From positions 229,380 to 293,379 of the forward strand of contig NZ_WYET01000003.1 of NCBI RefSeq assembly GCF_013376415.1: a stretch of DNA of 64,000 nt, written 5' to 3'. A program made the translations under genes and the position numbers. The notes beneath the pieces are model-generated. The model was not told the DNA's origin, ran no database searches, and saw nothing but the letters and a program-made list of their open reading frames with translations. Below, piece after piece: positions 45,381 through 53,344 of the stretch; position 1 is the stretch's first letter; every line of letters begins with the position of its first letter. This stretch comes from Flagellimonas chongwuensis (GTDB taxonomy: Bacteria; Bacteroidota; Bacteroidia; Flavobacteriales; Flavobacteriaceae).

Positions 45381-46427
45381 TTACAGTCTCCGTCCTTTTC
45401 CTTTTCGTCTTTTCTTCCTAAATCGAATCTTATCGTCAAGTTCCAGTTTAAAAGAATTCCATTGATTGTCATCGGTTTGATGTGATTTCAATCCAATTGC
45501 TTCAACGTTTCCCATATCACTTTTTGGTTGTTCAATAGTTTTGATAGTCTGTCCTGTAACGCTAAATGTCTTTCCTGCAATTGGTGTTGATGCCCTTCTA
45601 AATTCTTTAAAAACGCTATCACTTCTTCGTTCTGTGCTATTATTTTCGAGAATAACAGCACGGTCTCTGTCTTGTTCATAATCGATTCGTTTGATGATAT
45701 TGTTCCATGAAAATTGTCGCCCAAGGGTGCTTCCTTTGTATATAATGCCATTATACCTAATAGAGATTCCTGTTACTCGTCCAGTACTTTTGCTTATGTT
45801 GAACTTGGGAGTTATTTTCATTTTAACCAACTCATTAATGAATTCCGTTGTATTATTGGATTTTAAGATGGCATTTTCAAGATGCTGTTGAAGCGTAAGT
45901 TTTAATGGTGGCTCTCCTGTTCTAAAAGTCTTTTGAATCTCTTTATGAGTAAGCCTTGCCTTTTTGGCCAATTTCAAATCGGTTAGCTGGGACAGCCCAT
46001 ATTTTAGTTCAAGGCTCCGAACCAGACGCTCGCTTCGTTCGTAATCTTTACTGTCGCTGACCACTTCCCCGGAAAACTTTACACGATTGGCCACAATATG
46101 GATGTGTTCGTGTTCTTGGTCGCAATGTCGATACATGATATACTGATTGTCATCGAAACCCATGCCTTTCAGATAATCCATTCCCAAAGATGTGAATTGC
46201 CCATCACTTAACCTATCATCATAGGGCAGGTTCAATGAAACATGATACACCGCTTTGCCAAGTCGAGGTCGAAGCTGTCTGACCAAATTGAACTCTTGGG
46301 TCATATCCATAATCCTTCCATAGGTAAGATTGGTGTCCAACAGATGGCCTTTCCCCTGTTCTATCTTCTTTTCATTGTAGGCCAACACCCCATAGAAATC
46401 CTTTCCTTTAATCTGCTTGGCAATCAC
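45381..46427 (-). CDS. Relaxase/mobilization nuclease (MobB-like, Bacteroidetes type)
   Basis: 348 aa that nicks the transfer origin and pilots the strand. Motif III histidine cluster HCDQEHEHIHIVANRV (His101, 106, 108, 110), a candidate catalytic Tyr17 in GVLAYNEKK, and a C-terminal basic tail (RFRKKRRKGKGRRL) for DNA binding. GTG start at 46427 overlaps the MobC-like gene by 20 nt. No conjugation genes are present, so the island is mobilizable in trans, not self-transmissible. Confidence 0.92.
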   Translation of the reverse strand: MIAKQIKGKDFYGVLAYNEKKIEQGKGHLLDTNLTYGRIMDMTQEFNLVRQLRPRLGKAVYHVSLNLPYDDRLSDGQFTSLGMDYLKGMGFDDNQYIMYRHCDQEHEHIHIVANRVKFSGEVVSDSKDYERSERLVRSLELKYGLSQLTDLKLAKKARLTHKEIQKTFRTGEPPLKLTLQQHLENAILKSNNTTEFINELVKMKITPKFNISKSTGRVTGISIRYNGIIYKGSTLGRQFSWNNIIKRIDYEQDRDRAVILENNSTERRSDSVFKEFRRASTPIAGKTFSVTGQTIKTIEQPKSDMGNVEAIGLKSHQTDDNQWNSFKLELDDKIRFRKKRRKGKGRRL

Positions 46428-46764
46428 TCTTTACAATATTTGATTTTAGCATGTCTAAAATGTTTTTCAATTCTGCTAGTTGATTAATTAACATTGGAGG
46501 ATGTTTCATTCCTAGGTGTACCTTTTTAGTGAGCTGGTTAATGTTATTCCCGATACGGCCCAACTCAATAAAAAGTTGTCTGTCCTCGAGCAATATTCTT
46601 TTTCTTGGCAGTGCTTTTCCCGTTACCCTTTTCCTTATATAATCGGGAATCGTAATTCCCAGCGTACTTGCATTTTGGGATAGTATGAGGTATTCGTCCA
46701 CCGTCATTCTCACGTTTACCCGAATAGCCTTTAATTCTCGTATTTTCTTTTTTGGTCTTGCCAT
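46408..46764 (-). CDS. MobC-like relaxosome accessory protein
   Basis: 118 aa, ribbon-helix-helix type N-terminus (IRVNVRMTVDEYLILSQNAS, then TIPDYIRKRVTGKAL) and the RlxA/MobC signature ELGRIGNNINQLTKKVH. Binds the origin of transfer and helps the relaxase, with which it overlaps. The candidate oriT lies 30-80 bp upstream. Confidence 0.9.
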   Translation of the reverse strand: MARPKKKIRELKAIRVNVRMTVDEYLILSQNASTLGITIPDYIRKRVTGKALPRKRILLEDRQLFIELGRIGNNINQLTKKVHLGMKHPPMLINQLAELKNILDMLKSNIVKSDCQAD

Positions 46765-46775
46765 ATTTTAGGGGT

Positions 46776-46842
46776 TTGGGGAGAATCCCCAACAAGCCAT
46801 GCGAACAGAGTGAGCAGTTTTTGCTTGCAAAAACATGGCTTG
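46776..46842. other. Candidate oriT with nested inverted repeats
   Basis: Directly upstream of the mob operon. 46776-46792: TTGGGGA-GAA-TCCCCAA hairpin. 46793-46842: outer arms CAAGCCATG ... CATGGCTTG enclosing GTTTTTGC-TT-GCAAAAAC (46817-46834). Inverted repeats before mobC/relaxase genes are the usual place for oriT; the nick site itself is not identified. Confidence 0.45.
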
Positions 46843-46902
46843 CTTCATGATCTCCGATATGAAGTCCATTTTCTATTTTGTCATTGGGTCATCAATTTGT
46901 TT

Positions 46903-47193
46903 CTAAGAAGAGATTCCTCTTAACCGATCGATAAGTTCATTGATGTCATTGGGATGGAACAGTACACGTCCGCCAATAGGTATCTTTTTGAGCAACCCTT
47001 TTTCCATCCAGGAATAGATGGTCGGTCTGGTCACTTTGAATTTCTTGACCAAATCGGCAATGGTCAACATTTCATTCTGTGTTTGATTTTGATTATCCCT
47101 ATCCTCCAGTTTTGGATCTAAATTGCTTTTGAGAGATTCCACAGGAACGTACTCCTTTAACCCATCGTCGTCCATGATAAATATGCGCTTCAT
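46903..47193 (-). CDS. Excisionase-like helix-turn-helix protein
   Basis: 96 aa; C-terminal HTH_17/MerR-type winged helix LTIADLVKKFKVTRPTIYSW, then MEKGLLKKIPIGGRVLFHPN. The N-terminal 40 residues are acidic linker. Such proteins act as excisionase or as regulators in Bacteroidetes integrative elements. A -7 box TAGGTTTG lies at 47226-47233 on this strand, giving a leader of about 25 nt. Confidence 0.87.
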   Translation of the reverse strand: MKRIFIMDDDGLKEYVPVESLKSNLDPKLEDRDNQNQTQNEMLTIADLVKKFKVTRPTIYSWMEKGLLKKIPIGGRVLFHPNDINELIDRLRGISS

Positions 47194-47225
47194 AGTACTG
47201 GTATTTGTTGATTTACTTTATTGAA

Positions 47226-47233
47226 CAAACCTA
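47226..47233 (-). promoter_or_regulatory. -7 box of the excisionase-like gene
   Basis: TAGGTTTG on the minus strand matches TAnnTTTG; start codon about 33 bp downstream. An imperfect palindrome TTGCCGTACA ... TGTACGACAA (47260-47287) lies just upstream, where a regulator could bind. Confidence 0.45.
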
Positions 47234-47259
47234 TCAACATTGAACAGCATTTAATCTAT

Positions 47260-47502
47260 TTGCCGTACAGCGGTTTATGTACGACAAATCAAGAAACATT
47301 CAAAATAAATCTGCAAAGGAATTGAGGTTAAATCCAAAATAGTGATGGTAAGCCTCCTGAGGCTTACCATCACTGTTCGATACTTTTGAGGGTGTTGCCA
47401 AAAAAGATGTTTTTGGCAACTACCGTAGGGTTATGGGTAGGGAGAAAAAATCAGTTTACGCCAACCCTCGGAAAAACCCTGATTTTGGTCTTCTTTCTCC
47501 CT
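47260..47502. repeat. Block of inverted repeats in the mobilizable island
   Basis: Four inverted repeats in about 240 bp: 47260-47287 (9 of 10 bp arms), 47341-47374 (perfect 16-bp arms AGTGATGGTAAGCCTC, 2-nt loop), 47395-47419 (perfect 10-bp arms TTGCCAAAAA, 5-nt loop) and 47439-47502 (9-bp arms AGGGAGAAA, long loop). The rest of the gap between the excisionase-like and Fic genes (47194-47766) holds no gene. Possible replication, excision or second transfer origin. Confidence 0.6.
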
Positions 47503-47697
47503 TTCCACAAATATTTATACAGATGTATGATTATACATTTGTATAAAGCAATAGTTAATGTTTCATACAAATGGTTATATAATGCTATGAAGAAATGAAC
47601 AGCTAAAAAACAAATCTTCTATATCAAAACTTATGATAGTTCAAACAATCCGTTTTTAGTAGTTCTCAGTGTCCGTTTCTTCCATTTACATCGTTTG

Positions 47698-47750
47698 GGC
47701 TATAAAAAATTAATTTATAGCTCATAATTTTACTATTTTTGAGCTATAAA
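47698..47750 (+). promoter_or_regulatory. Promoter and operator repeats of the Fic gene
   Basis: Alternating inverted copies of GCTATAAA: GCTATAAA, then TTTATAGCTCA (47714-47724), then TGAGCTATAAA (47740-47750); the last two are a perfect 11-bp inverted repeat. A -7 box TATTTTTG (47734-47741) sits between and touches the right arm; the ATG is at 47767. A further GGCTCATG half site overlaps the start codon. Confidence 0.55.
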
Positions 47751-47766
47751 ATTAATTATTTGGCTC

Positions 47767-48894
47767 ATGACAGCTTTTAAATGGAACTGGCAACAAAAGG
47801 ACTGGCCCAATTTCAGATATGATGAGGCAGCTTTGGAGGACCTGGAATATCAGTTTGTCCAAACTAGTGGAGTAGCTCTAGGTTCCATTAAACATATTGA
47901 TGAGGAAGACAAAAATGAGCTTTTAATTGAAGTTTTGTCGGATGAGGCTCTAACTACTTCGGCCATTGAAGGGGAATATCTTGACCGTGGGAGTATTCAG
48001 GAATCCATCAAAAAAAACTTAGGACTTGAAACGGAAAGAAAGAAACTCCCCCAAGCTGAATATGGAATATCTGAAATGATGGTCAATCTATATCGAACAT
48101 ATGCAGTACCATTGACCCATGAACAACTTTTTGAGTGGCATCAGATGCTCACCAATGGCAGAAGGGATTTAGTGGATATTGGAAAATATCGTACCCATGA
48201 AGATCCTATGCAAGTTGTTTCAGGACGCCTCGACAAACCGACGGTACATTATGAGGCACCTCCCTCATCACAAATGACAAATGAAATGGAAGCTTATGTT
48301 CGTTGGTTCAACGAAACCCACACGACAAACAAATCCAAAATGCTTCCATTGGCCAAGTCAGGATTGGCACATTATTACTTTTTGGCCATCCACCCCTTTG
48401 AAGACGGAAATGGACGTATTGCTAGAGGGATTTCAGAAAAATCGATTTCCATGGATTTGGGCAGACCAGCACTTATATCCCTATCACAGATTATCGAGTC
48501 AAACAAAAAAGAATACTATTCTTCCATCGAAGCCCATAATTTCAAACTAGACCTTACTGAATTCCTACTATACTTTGGGGAAACTATACTTGCAGCACAA
48601 CAACACACCATCAAAACCATTGACTTTTTGATTCAAAAAGCAAGGTTCTTTGATCAGAACTCTTCTTTAATGAACGAACGCCAGCTAAAAGTAGTCCAAC
48701 GTATGTTCAAAGCAGGATATATGGGATTTAAAGGAGGGCTTAGTGCAGATAATTATATCCGTATAGCCCAAACATCTGCATCAACGGCCACACGTGATTT
48801 AAAAGATTTGGTCCACAAATCCATATTAGTCAAATCTGGGGAACTCAAAAGCACCCGGTACTCACTAAACCTAAAGTTCAAAAACGAAGTTTGA
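47767..48894 (+). CDS. Fic family protein with DUF4172 and C-terminal winged helix
   Basis: 375 aa. N-terminal DUF4172 (FKWNWQQKDWPNFRYDEAAL), inhibitory-helix motif TSAIEGE (Ser/Thr-x-x-x-Glu-Gly) about residue 62, intact FIC loop HPFEDGNGRIAR (His209) for AMP transfer, and a C-terminal winged helix (NERQLKVVQRMFKAG; TSASTATRDLKDLVHKSILV). The inhibitory motif in front of the core is that of class II Fic proteins, which self-inhibit. The winged helix and the palindromes over its promoter suggest that it controls its own transcription. Confidence 0.92.
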   Translation: MTAFKWNWQQKDWPNFRYDEAALEDLEYQFVQTSGVALGSIKHIDEEDKNELLIEVLSDEALTTSAIEGEYLDRGSIQESIKKNLGLETERKKLPQAEYGISEMMVNLYRTYAVPLTHEQLFEWHQMLTNGRRDLVDIGKYRTHEDPMQVVSGRLDKPTVHYEAPPSSQMTNEMEAYVRWFNETHTTNKSKMLPLAKSGLAHYYFLAIHPFEDGNGRIARGISEKSISMDLGRPALISLSQIIESNKKEYYSSIEAHNFKLDLTEFLLYFGETILAAQQHTIKTIDFLIQKARFFDQNSSLMNERQLKVVQRMFKAGYMGFKGGLSADNYIRIAQTSASTATRDLKDLVHKSILVKSGELKSTRYSLNLKFKNEV

Positions 48895-48924
48895 TTTTAT
48901 TTGACAATCATACACGTTTTCGTT

Positions 48925-50163
48925 TTATGAAATTCCCCAGGCCTCTTTCAATTTTTGGGCGGCTTCATAATTTGAAATCTTGAGATAACGACGGAAAGCC
49001 TTTTCTGATTTATGGCCTGAAATCTTCATGATGAGTTGCACATCAATACCATTTAGGTAAGCATTGGTGCAAAAAGAACGCCTACAGGTATGGGAACTTA
49101 TCAATTTATATTTCTCCAAAAGTTGTGCTTCTTTAATTGTTCCCCGTTTATGTTCAATTTCTACTTTTTGGTGAAGCTTGGCCGAATCCCCAAGTTCCTT
49201 TATGCGCCTATTGAAAGTGAATGAATCAATATCTGGGGCATATCCATCATATTTTTCCAAAATGCTCTTGACTTGGGAACGAAGTGGCACTACAATTCGG
49301 CCAGATGTCTTCTTCTGTCGAATATTCAAAAACCCATTATCGTCCAAATACTCAGGTCGAATCCTCGAAATATCGGAAAACCGAAGCCCTGTCAAACACC
49401 CAATTACAAAGAAGTCTTTTACTTTCCCCAATTCTTCATCGGCTTTACAGTCTACGGCCGCAATAGCCTGAATTTCATCATCGGACAGATAGATATGGTC
49501 CACTTCTTCTTGAACTACCTTAAATGCTGAAAGATCAATGGGCTTGATACGGTTTCTACGCATACGGTCATTTAAAAAAGCCTTTAAGTTCTTCACCAAC
49601 TTGCCTATGGTATTGTTCTTCATTCCGACACCTCCATTTTTTAATGGCGCATGGTACGCTAGGTAATCCGTCCATTCTTGGTAGAAATGATAATCAAAAG
49701 CATTGAAATCGATGATGATTCCCGAAAATTCCTGGAAACCCTCCAAATGCTTTCTAAGTGAATTGTAATCCTTGATAACATCTTTGACCACCTTACTCTT
49801 TTTGCTTTCCAGATAATGGTCAAATTCAGTAAAAAAGTCTTGGACAGGTTTTGAATTGATAGACGGTTCACCTTCTTCAAATTGCTTTTTGAACATCTTT
49901 TTTGAAAGTGGCCTGCCCTGATTTCGATAGCTGGAAATAATTTGATTGGCCAAGCTGTCCATTTGAGTAAGTTGGACAAATTCGGAGGCGACTTCTTTCG
50001 ATTTTTTCAAGAATGATTTCTCTTGGCTCCAATATTTCGGTTGGATTTCTATTCCTGTATCGATTTGGATTCTCGAATTGCGATTTTCATAATATCTTAA
50101 TTTGATACTATGAGTTCCATTTTGATTGGATTTATCCGGTATGTAGAATTTATAATTGTACAT
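48925..50163 (-). CDS. Tyrosine integrase of the mobilizable island
   Basis: 412 aa from the ATG at 50163 (an upstream ATG at 50187 only adds residues read from the TGCGGCAC repeats). SAM-like core-binding domain (about 100-205) and catalytic residues Arg261 (CLTGLRFSDI), Lys285, His358-x-x-Arg361 (HTCRRSF), His384 (ISGHKS) and Tyr393 (FRRYLKI). Complete, unlike the fragment near 4.6 kb. Located at the right end of the island, pointing inward, next to the likely attachment site. Confidence 0.93.
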   Translation of the reverse strand: MYNYKFYIPDKSNQNGTHSIKLRYYENRNSRIQIDTGIEIQPKYWSQEKSFLKKSKEVASEFVQLTQMDSLANQIISSYRNQGRPLSKKMFKKQFEEGEPSINSKPVQDFFTEFDHYLESKKSKVVKDVIKDYNSLRKHLEGFQEFSGIIIDFNAFDYHFYQEWTDYLAYHAPLKNGGVGMKNNTIGKLVKNLKAFLNDRMRRNRIKPIDLSAFKVVQEEVDHIYLSDDEIQAIAAVDCKADEELGKVKDFFVIGCLTGLRFSDISRIRPEYLDDNGFLNIRQKKTSGRIVVPLRSQVKSILEKYDGYAPDIDSFTFNRRIKELGDSAKLHQKVEIEHKRGTIKEAQLLEKYKLISSHTCRRSFCTNAYLNGIDVQLIMKISGHKSEKAFRRYLKISNYEAAQKLKEAWGIS

Positions 50164-50170
50164 CAGCGTG

Positions 50171-50190
50171 CCGCATTCGTGCCGCATTTT
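50171..50190. repeat. Tandem TGCGGCAC motif before the integrase
   Basis: Reading the minus strand, TGCGGCACGAATGCGGCACG contains two copies of TGCGGCAC spaced 11 bp, immediately before the integrase start. Could be an integrase arm-binding site or an operator. Confidence 0.4.
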
Positions 50191-50292
50191 TCACGAAAAG
50201 TAGTGTTTTATGATGTAAAATAAAAATCTATATACAGTTAATTAATTGATTTTCAATAAAATAATGTATGTTAATGATATGTTAAAAATGTA

Positions 50293-50345
50293 AGGCAGCA
50301 TCCCGTCCAGACCGCAAAAAGCTCCGAGAAATCGGAGCTTTTTTG
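50293..50345. other. Possible right attachment site with terminator
   Basis: TCCCGTCCAGACCGC has the look of the 3' end of a tRNA (last T-stem bases, TCCAGAC as an acceptor strand), but the rest of the tRNA is absent here. It is followed by a perfect bidirectional terminator, AAGCTCCGA-GAAA-TCGGAGCTT with flanking A and T runs (50316-50345). tRNA 3' ends are common integrase targets; the opposite att copy was not found in the window. Confidence 0.35.
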
Positions 50346-50372
50346 GTTTTACACCTTTGCTTTATTTCAATA

Positions 50373-50407
50373 AAAAAGTCCCCATTACTAAGGCAACAGG
50401 GACTTAC
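50373..50407 (-). terminator. Intrinsic terminator of the ferritin-like operon
   Basis: On the minus strand AAGTCCC-16 nt-GGGACTTTTTT; 20 nt after the stop codon of the second ferritin-like gene. Confidence 0.7.
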
Positions 50408-50427
50408 TTTCTATCAGTACAACTTTA

Positions 50428-51258
50428 TTATTCAGAAACAATAAAGAGACTGGCGATGGCAACTGCATCATCTCCTGATAATGCTTCGTCATATGCTTCT
50501 GTGGATGCTTCCATGCTAAATGAAGGGCCGCTTCCCAATGTGGTTACGTCCACACCTCCCTGAACTACATTTTCCTCACCATTGTATACAGCCTGTGTAG
50601 CTTCTGGCATACCGGCGCCACGCTCATTGTTGGTAATCCAGCCTTTAAGACCTCTCAATCTTCTTACTTCAGAGGCGTGCATGGCTTCTACGGCATGTAT
50701 CTGCAAAGCAGGAGTCAAGAAGTCAGACCCCAACAAATTACCAGCCTGCCCTTTGTAGGCCCTTACCCCTGTATCTTCAAACGCTTGGGCGAGTGCCAAT
50801 AATTGAGCATAAGCGGTTTCTTGACCTACGCCGTTCTCATTGAACGGGTCAAAAGCACCTCCAGCGGTAAAATCGAAAGTAGGTTTTTCTACCGGGGTAA
50901 CTCCTGCACCTTCCAATCCTGCAATCAGGAAATCAACATGTGCTTGTTCGTGCTTTGAAATTTGCATGTAAACTGTTTCTGGCCTACCACTTGGCAATAC
51001 TCCGGATTGAAGGGCCAAATCATAAAACTCGTCCTCCAAATACTCCAAGGTCAATGCCAATTGCAATGCACTTACCGGGTCGCTTCCTGAATCTTGTGCA
51101 AAGGTTTTATTTGGCATTGTGGCCAATCCAAAGGGAATTGCACTTAACATTGCCTTTTTACCAAGCGAACCTAAGGTACCGAACATGTCCCGGCGCGATG
51201 GCTTGCCCTCCAATAGGGTTTCATTAGTAAATCCGTCCAAAAATTTTATAATATCCAT
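50428..51258 (-). CDS. Ferritin-like domain protein (Pcc13-62/DUF4439-like type)
   Basis: 276 aa. A basic N-terminal segment with RRDMFGTLGSLGKKAMLSAI is Tat-like but not perfect; the mature part is a four-helix ferritin-like bundle with the metal pattern LTLEYLEDEFYDLAL, SKHEQAHVDFL, FEDTGVRAYKG and AVEAMHASEVRRL. Glu and His residues of the four helices are conserved with the upstream paralog. Probably a periplasmic di-iron stress protein, related to desiccation-associated proteins; the exact reaction is unknown. Confidence 0.87.
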   Translation of the reverse strand: MDIIKFLDGFTNETLLEGKPSRRDMFGTLGSLGKKAMLSAIPFGLATMPNKTFAQDSGSDPVSALQLALTLEYLEDEFYDLALQSGVLPSGRPETVYMQISKHEQAHVDFLIAGLEGAGVTPVEKPTFDFTAGGAFDPFNENGVGQETAYAQLLALAQAFEDTGVRAYKGQAGNLLGSDFLTPALQIHAVEAMHASEVRRLRGLKGWITNNERGAGMPEATQAVYNGEENVVQGGVDVTTLGSGPSFSMEASTEAYDEALSGDDAVAIASLFIVSE

Positions 51259-51279
51259 ATTGTATATCTTTTTTAAAGT

Positions 51280-52023
51280 TTAAGGTAAATTGTTTGCTGT
51301 GAAAGGAGTCTGTATGAATCCCGTATCTCCTACTGCGGAAAGAACCACCGATGGGTCCAAAGCCGCCGCAAGTCCGGTGTCCGTAGTTACATAATCATCT
51401 CCAGCGAAATCTGCGGAACCTGGGTTAAGCAGCGTCCGAATTGCGGAAGCATGCCTCGCCTCCACAGATACAATCTTCCCTGCCAATAGCAGATATCCAG
51501 GGTTGCTGATCAGACGGCCTGCACCATTGTATGCTGCCACTCCAGTATCTTCCAATACACTTGCAGTGGTAAGCACTTGCTCCCTGTTATTGAAATCCAA
51601 ATCACCATAATCAAATTCCAGTGTAGGAAGTACCAACTCAGTATTACCCTCTACGGCTGCAGTAATAGCTGTCTTAAAAAAGTCCCTATGGTTTACTTCA
51701 TGATAATAAAGGTCTGTCAACACTTGCATTTCCTCATCGGATATGTTCGCATAAAAGGAATTTACGACCTTGGTGTAAAAATCAGCTTCCAACTGTTCCA
51801 GTGCATATGCATAATTAAGGACACCCAAATCTCCTTGACCAAGATCAAAAATATCTGGATTTGGATTTGGGTCTGGGTCCGGCATCATTCCCATTCCATT
51901 GTCATCGTTGCTACAGGCCACCAAAAGACCAGCTCCAACAACTCCCATACCTCCCAATTTTAGAAACTGGCGGCGGTTTGTTGCCTTTTCTACCGGTTTT
52001 ACTTTGACTATACTTTTTCTCAT
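51280..52023 (-). CDS. Tat-exported ferritin-like lipoprotein
   Basis: 247 aa. Twin-arginine signal with lipobox: NRRQFLKLGGMGVVGAGLLV then AC (Cys at about 37), a flexible Asp/Asn/Pro-rich linker (PDPDPNPNPDIFDLGQGD), and a ferritin-like four-helix domain with YALEQLEADFYTKV, YYHEVNHRDFF, LEDTGVAAYNGAG and VSVEARHASAIRTLL. Tat export suggests that the metal is loaded in the cytoplasm. 21 nt upstream of its paralog, same operon. Confidence 0.88.
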   Translation of the reverse strand: MRKSIVKVKPVEKATNRRQFLKLGGMGVVGAGLLVACSNDDNGMGMMPDPDPNPNPDIFDLGQGDLGVLNYAYALEQLEADFYTKVVNSFYANISDEEMQVLTDLYYHEVNHRDFFKTAITAAVEGNTELVLPTLEFDYGDLDFNNREQVLTTASVLEDTGVAAYNGAGRLISNPGYLLLAGKIVSVEARHASAIRTLLNPGSADFAGDDYVTTDTGLAAALDPSVVLSAVGDTGFIQTPFTANNLP

Positions 52024-52663
52024 AAGGCGAATTGTTTTAAAAGGTTAATACAGTCCTACTTACGAGGTATATGAGAAGTGGTTTGGTCTTAAATGTTAAA
52101 AAAATGTGAAAGCTTTGAAATCTTCTTGTTTTTTAACTCAAAAAACGCAGGAAAAATTAAAAAGAAGTATAAAAATCTACATTACCTGAATTTTAAACAT
52201 ACTTCTGTAAGTATTTGATTTATACATATATTACAATCCAATAGACATATCTTTTAATTAAATTGAATGTCTTCAGCCCTGATGTATGGAAATCTCGGTA
52301 TATGGTAAAAAAATATACATCTTTCATTATATAAAACCCGACACCTATAACGTTATAGCTAACATAAACCTCTTGTATTATTGGGATTTAAGGCCTGATT
52401 TTCTTACCTTTGTATCGATGAACGTCAAGCTCCACGAGAGAAAAAACTGTAGAATTCTAAGTTTTAATTATCTGGTATTCAGAAACCAGCCAGATAAGTT
52501 CATTCCGCCTACCTTTTAATTACCTTCCCTTCACCCGGGAAGTAGACCCTATTACTATGGGAACTTAAGGACCTTTCGTCCATCCTTTTCCATTTAGCCC
52601 TAATCGAAGCTTTAACTAAACTAAAAACTTAAAAATTAATCCGTTATCGTTCAAAACAAAAGC
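52024..52663. other. Intergenic region with structured leader
   Basis: 640 bp. Left part AT-rich upstream region of the ferritin-like operon, no clear box. Right part is the leader of the proline operon: promoter at 52381-52412 and two hairpins, CTTCCC/GGGAAG (52524-52542) and GGAC/GTCC (52569-52581). An open frame at 52286-52519 is not convincing as a gene. Confidence 0.5.
52381..52412 (+). promoter_or_regulatory. Flavobacterial promoter of the GNAT-bS21-proCBA operon
   Basis: TTG at 52381 and TACCTTTG at 52405-52412 match the TTG/TAnnTTTG consensus with a 21-bp spacer. It leaves a leader of about 240 nt before the GNAT gene. Confidence 0.6.
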
Positions 52664-53107
52664 ATGGTAATTAAGACCTACGATGCCTATACAAGGCTTT
52701 CTACCATGGAAGCCGACCGGTTCGCCAATTTTCTCTTTGACCACCAAGAAGGCAAGAGAGCTACAAAAAAAGCCATTAGAAAGGCTATACAATATTCTAC
52801 CAAAGATATTCCCGGCCTTGGCGGATATGTGTTCGCCATGGAGGATAAAAATGAAATTTTAGGTTTGGCAGTGGTGAACAAAACAGGTATGGGAGATTAT
52901 ATCCCCGAAAATTTTTTGGTCTTCTTTGTGATTCACAGAGACCATAGGAACAATGATATAGAGCAAAAATTGTTGGATTATACCCTCCAATATTGCAAAG
53001 GGGATGTTGCCGTTCACATTACAGGTGAAAACCAATATCCGAACAAAAAATTTTTTGAAGAAAAAGGGTTCCGTGCAACCCATTTAGAAATGAGATTGAA
53101 CAGATAA
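52664..53107 (+). CDS. GNAT family N-acetyltransferase
   Basis: 147 aa. GNAT fold with beta4 LGLAVVNKTGMGDYIPENFL, acetyl-CoA loop region VIHRDHRNNDIEQKLLDYTL and C-terminal ENQYPNKKFFEEKGFRATHL. The canonical Q/RxxGxG/A loop is weak (HRNNDIEQ), so it may be a diverged member. First gene of the proline operon; 8 nt before the bS21-like gene, which makes acetylation of a ribosomal protein a tempting but unproven idea. Confidence 0.82.
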   Translation: MVIKTYDAYTRLSTMEADRFANFLFDHQEGKRATKKAIRKAIQYSTKDIPGLGGYVFAMEDKNEILGLAVVNKTGMGDYIPENFLVFFVIHRDHRNNDIEQKLLDYTLQYCKGDVAVHITGENQYPNKKFFEEKGFRATHLEMRLNR

Positions 53108-53115
53108 AACAAAAT

Positions 53116-53313
53116 ATGCTAAAAATTGAAGTTAAGCCAGGCGAAAGTATTGAAAGGGCTCTAAAACGCTATAAAAGAAAGTACAGAAATACAAAGCGTT
53201 TGGACCAAATACGTAGCCGTCAAGAATACACAAAAAAATCAGTAGAACGCCGAAAAACACTTAAAAAGGCACAATACAAAGAGCAATTCCTGAACGAACA
53301 GGAAGACCAATAA
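53116..53313 (+). CDS. rpsU: Ribosomal protein bS21-like
   Basis: 65 aa, highly basic. IERALKRYKRKYRNT and QEYTKKSVERRKTLKKAQYK are the bS21 signature. In Bacteroidota, bS21 with bS18 and bS6 shields the anti-Shine-Dalgarno end of 16S rRNA. The sequence before this ATG (ACAGATAAAACAAAAT) contains no Shine-Dalgarno. Whether this is the only rpsU or a paralog cannot be told from the window. Confidence 0.85.
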   Translation: MLKIEVKPGESIERALKRYKRKYRNTKRLDQIRSRQEYTKKSVERRKTLKKAQYKEQFLNEQEDQ

Positions 53314-53344
53314 CATCTAAAATTAAAGTATCAATAACAAAAAA

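Noticed and set aside
52286..52519. 77-aa plus-strand open frame upstream of the GNAT gene
   Set aside because: It runs through the proline-operon promoter and leader, with Tyr/Ile/Asn-rich AT-driven composition and no domain.
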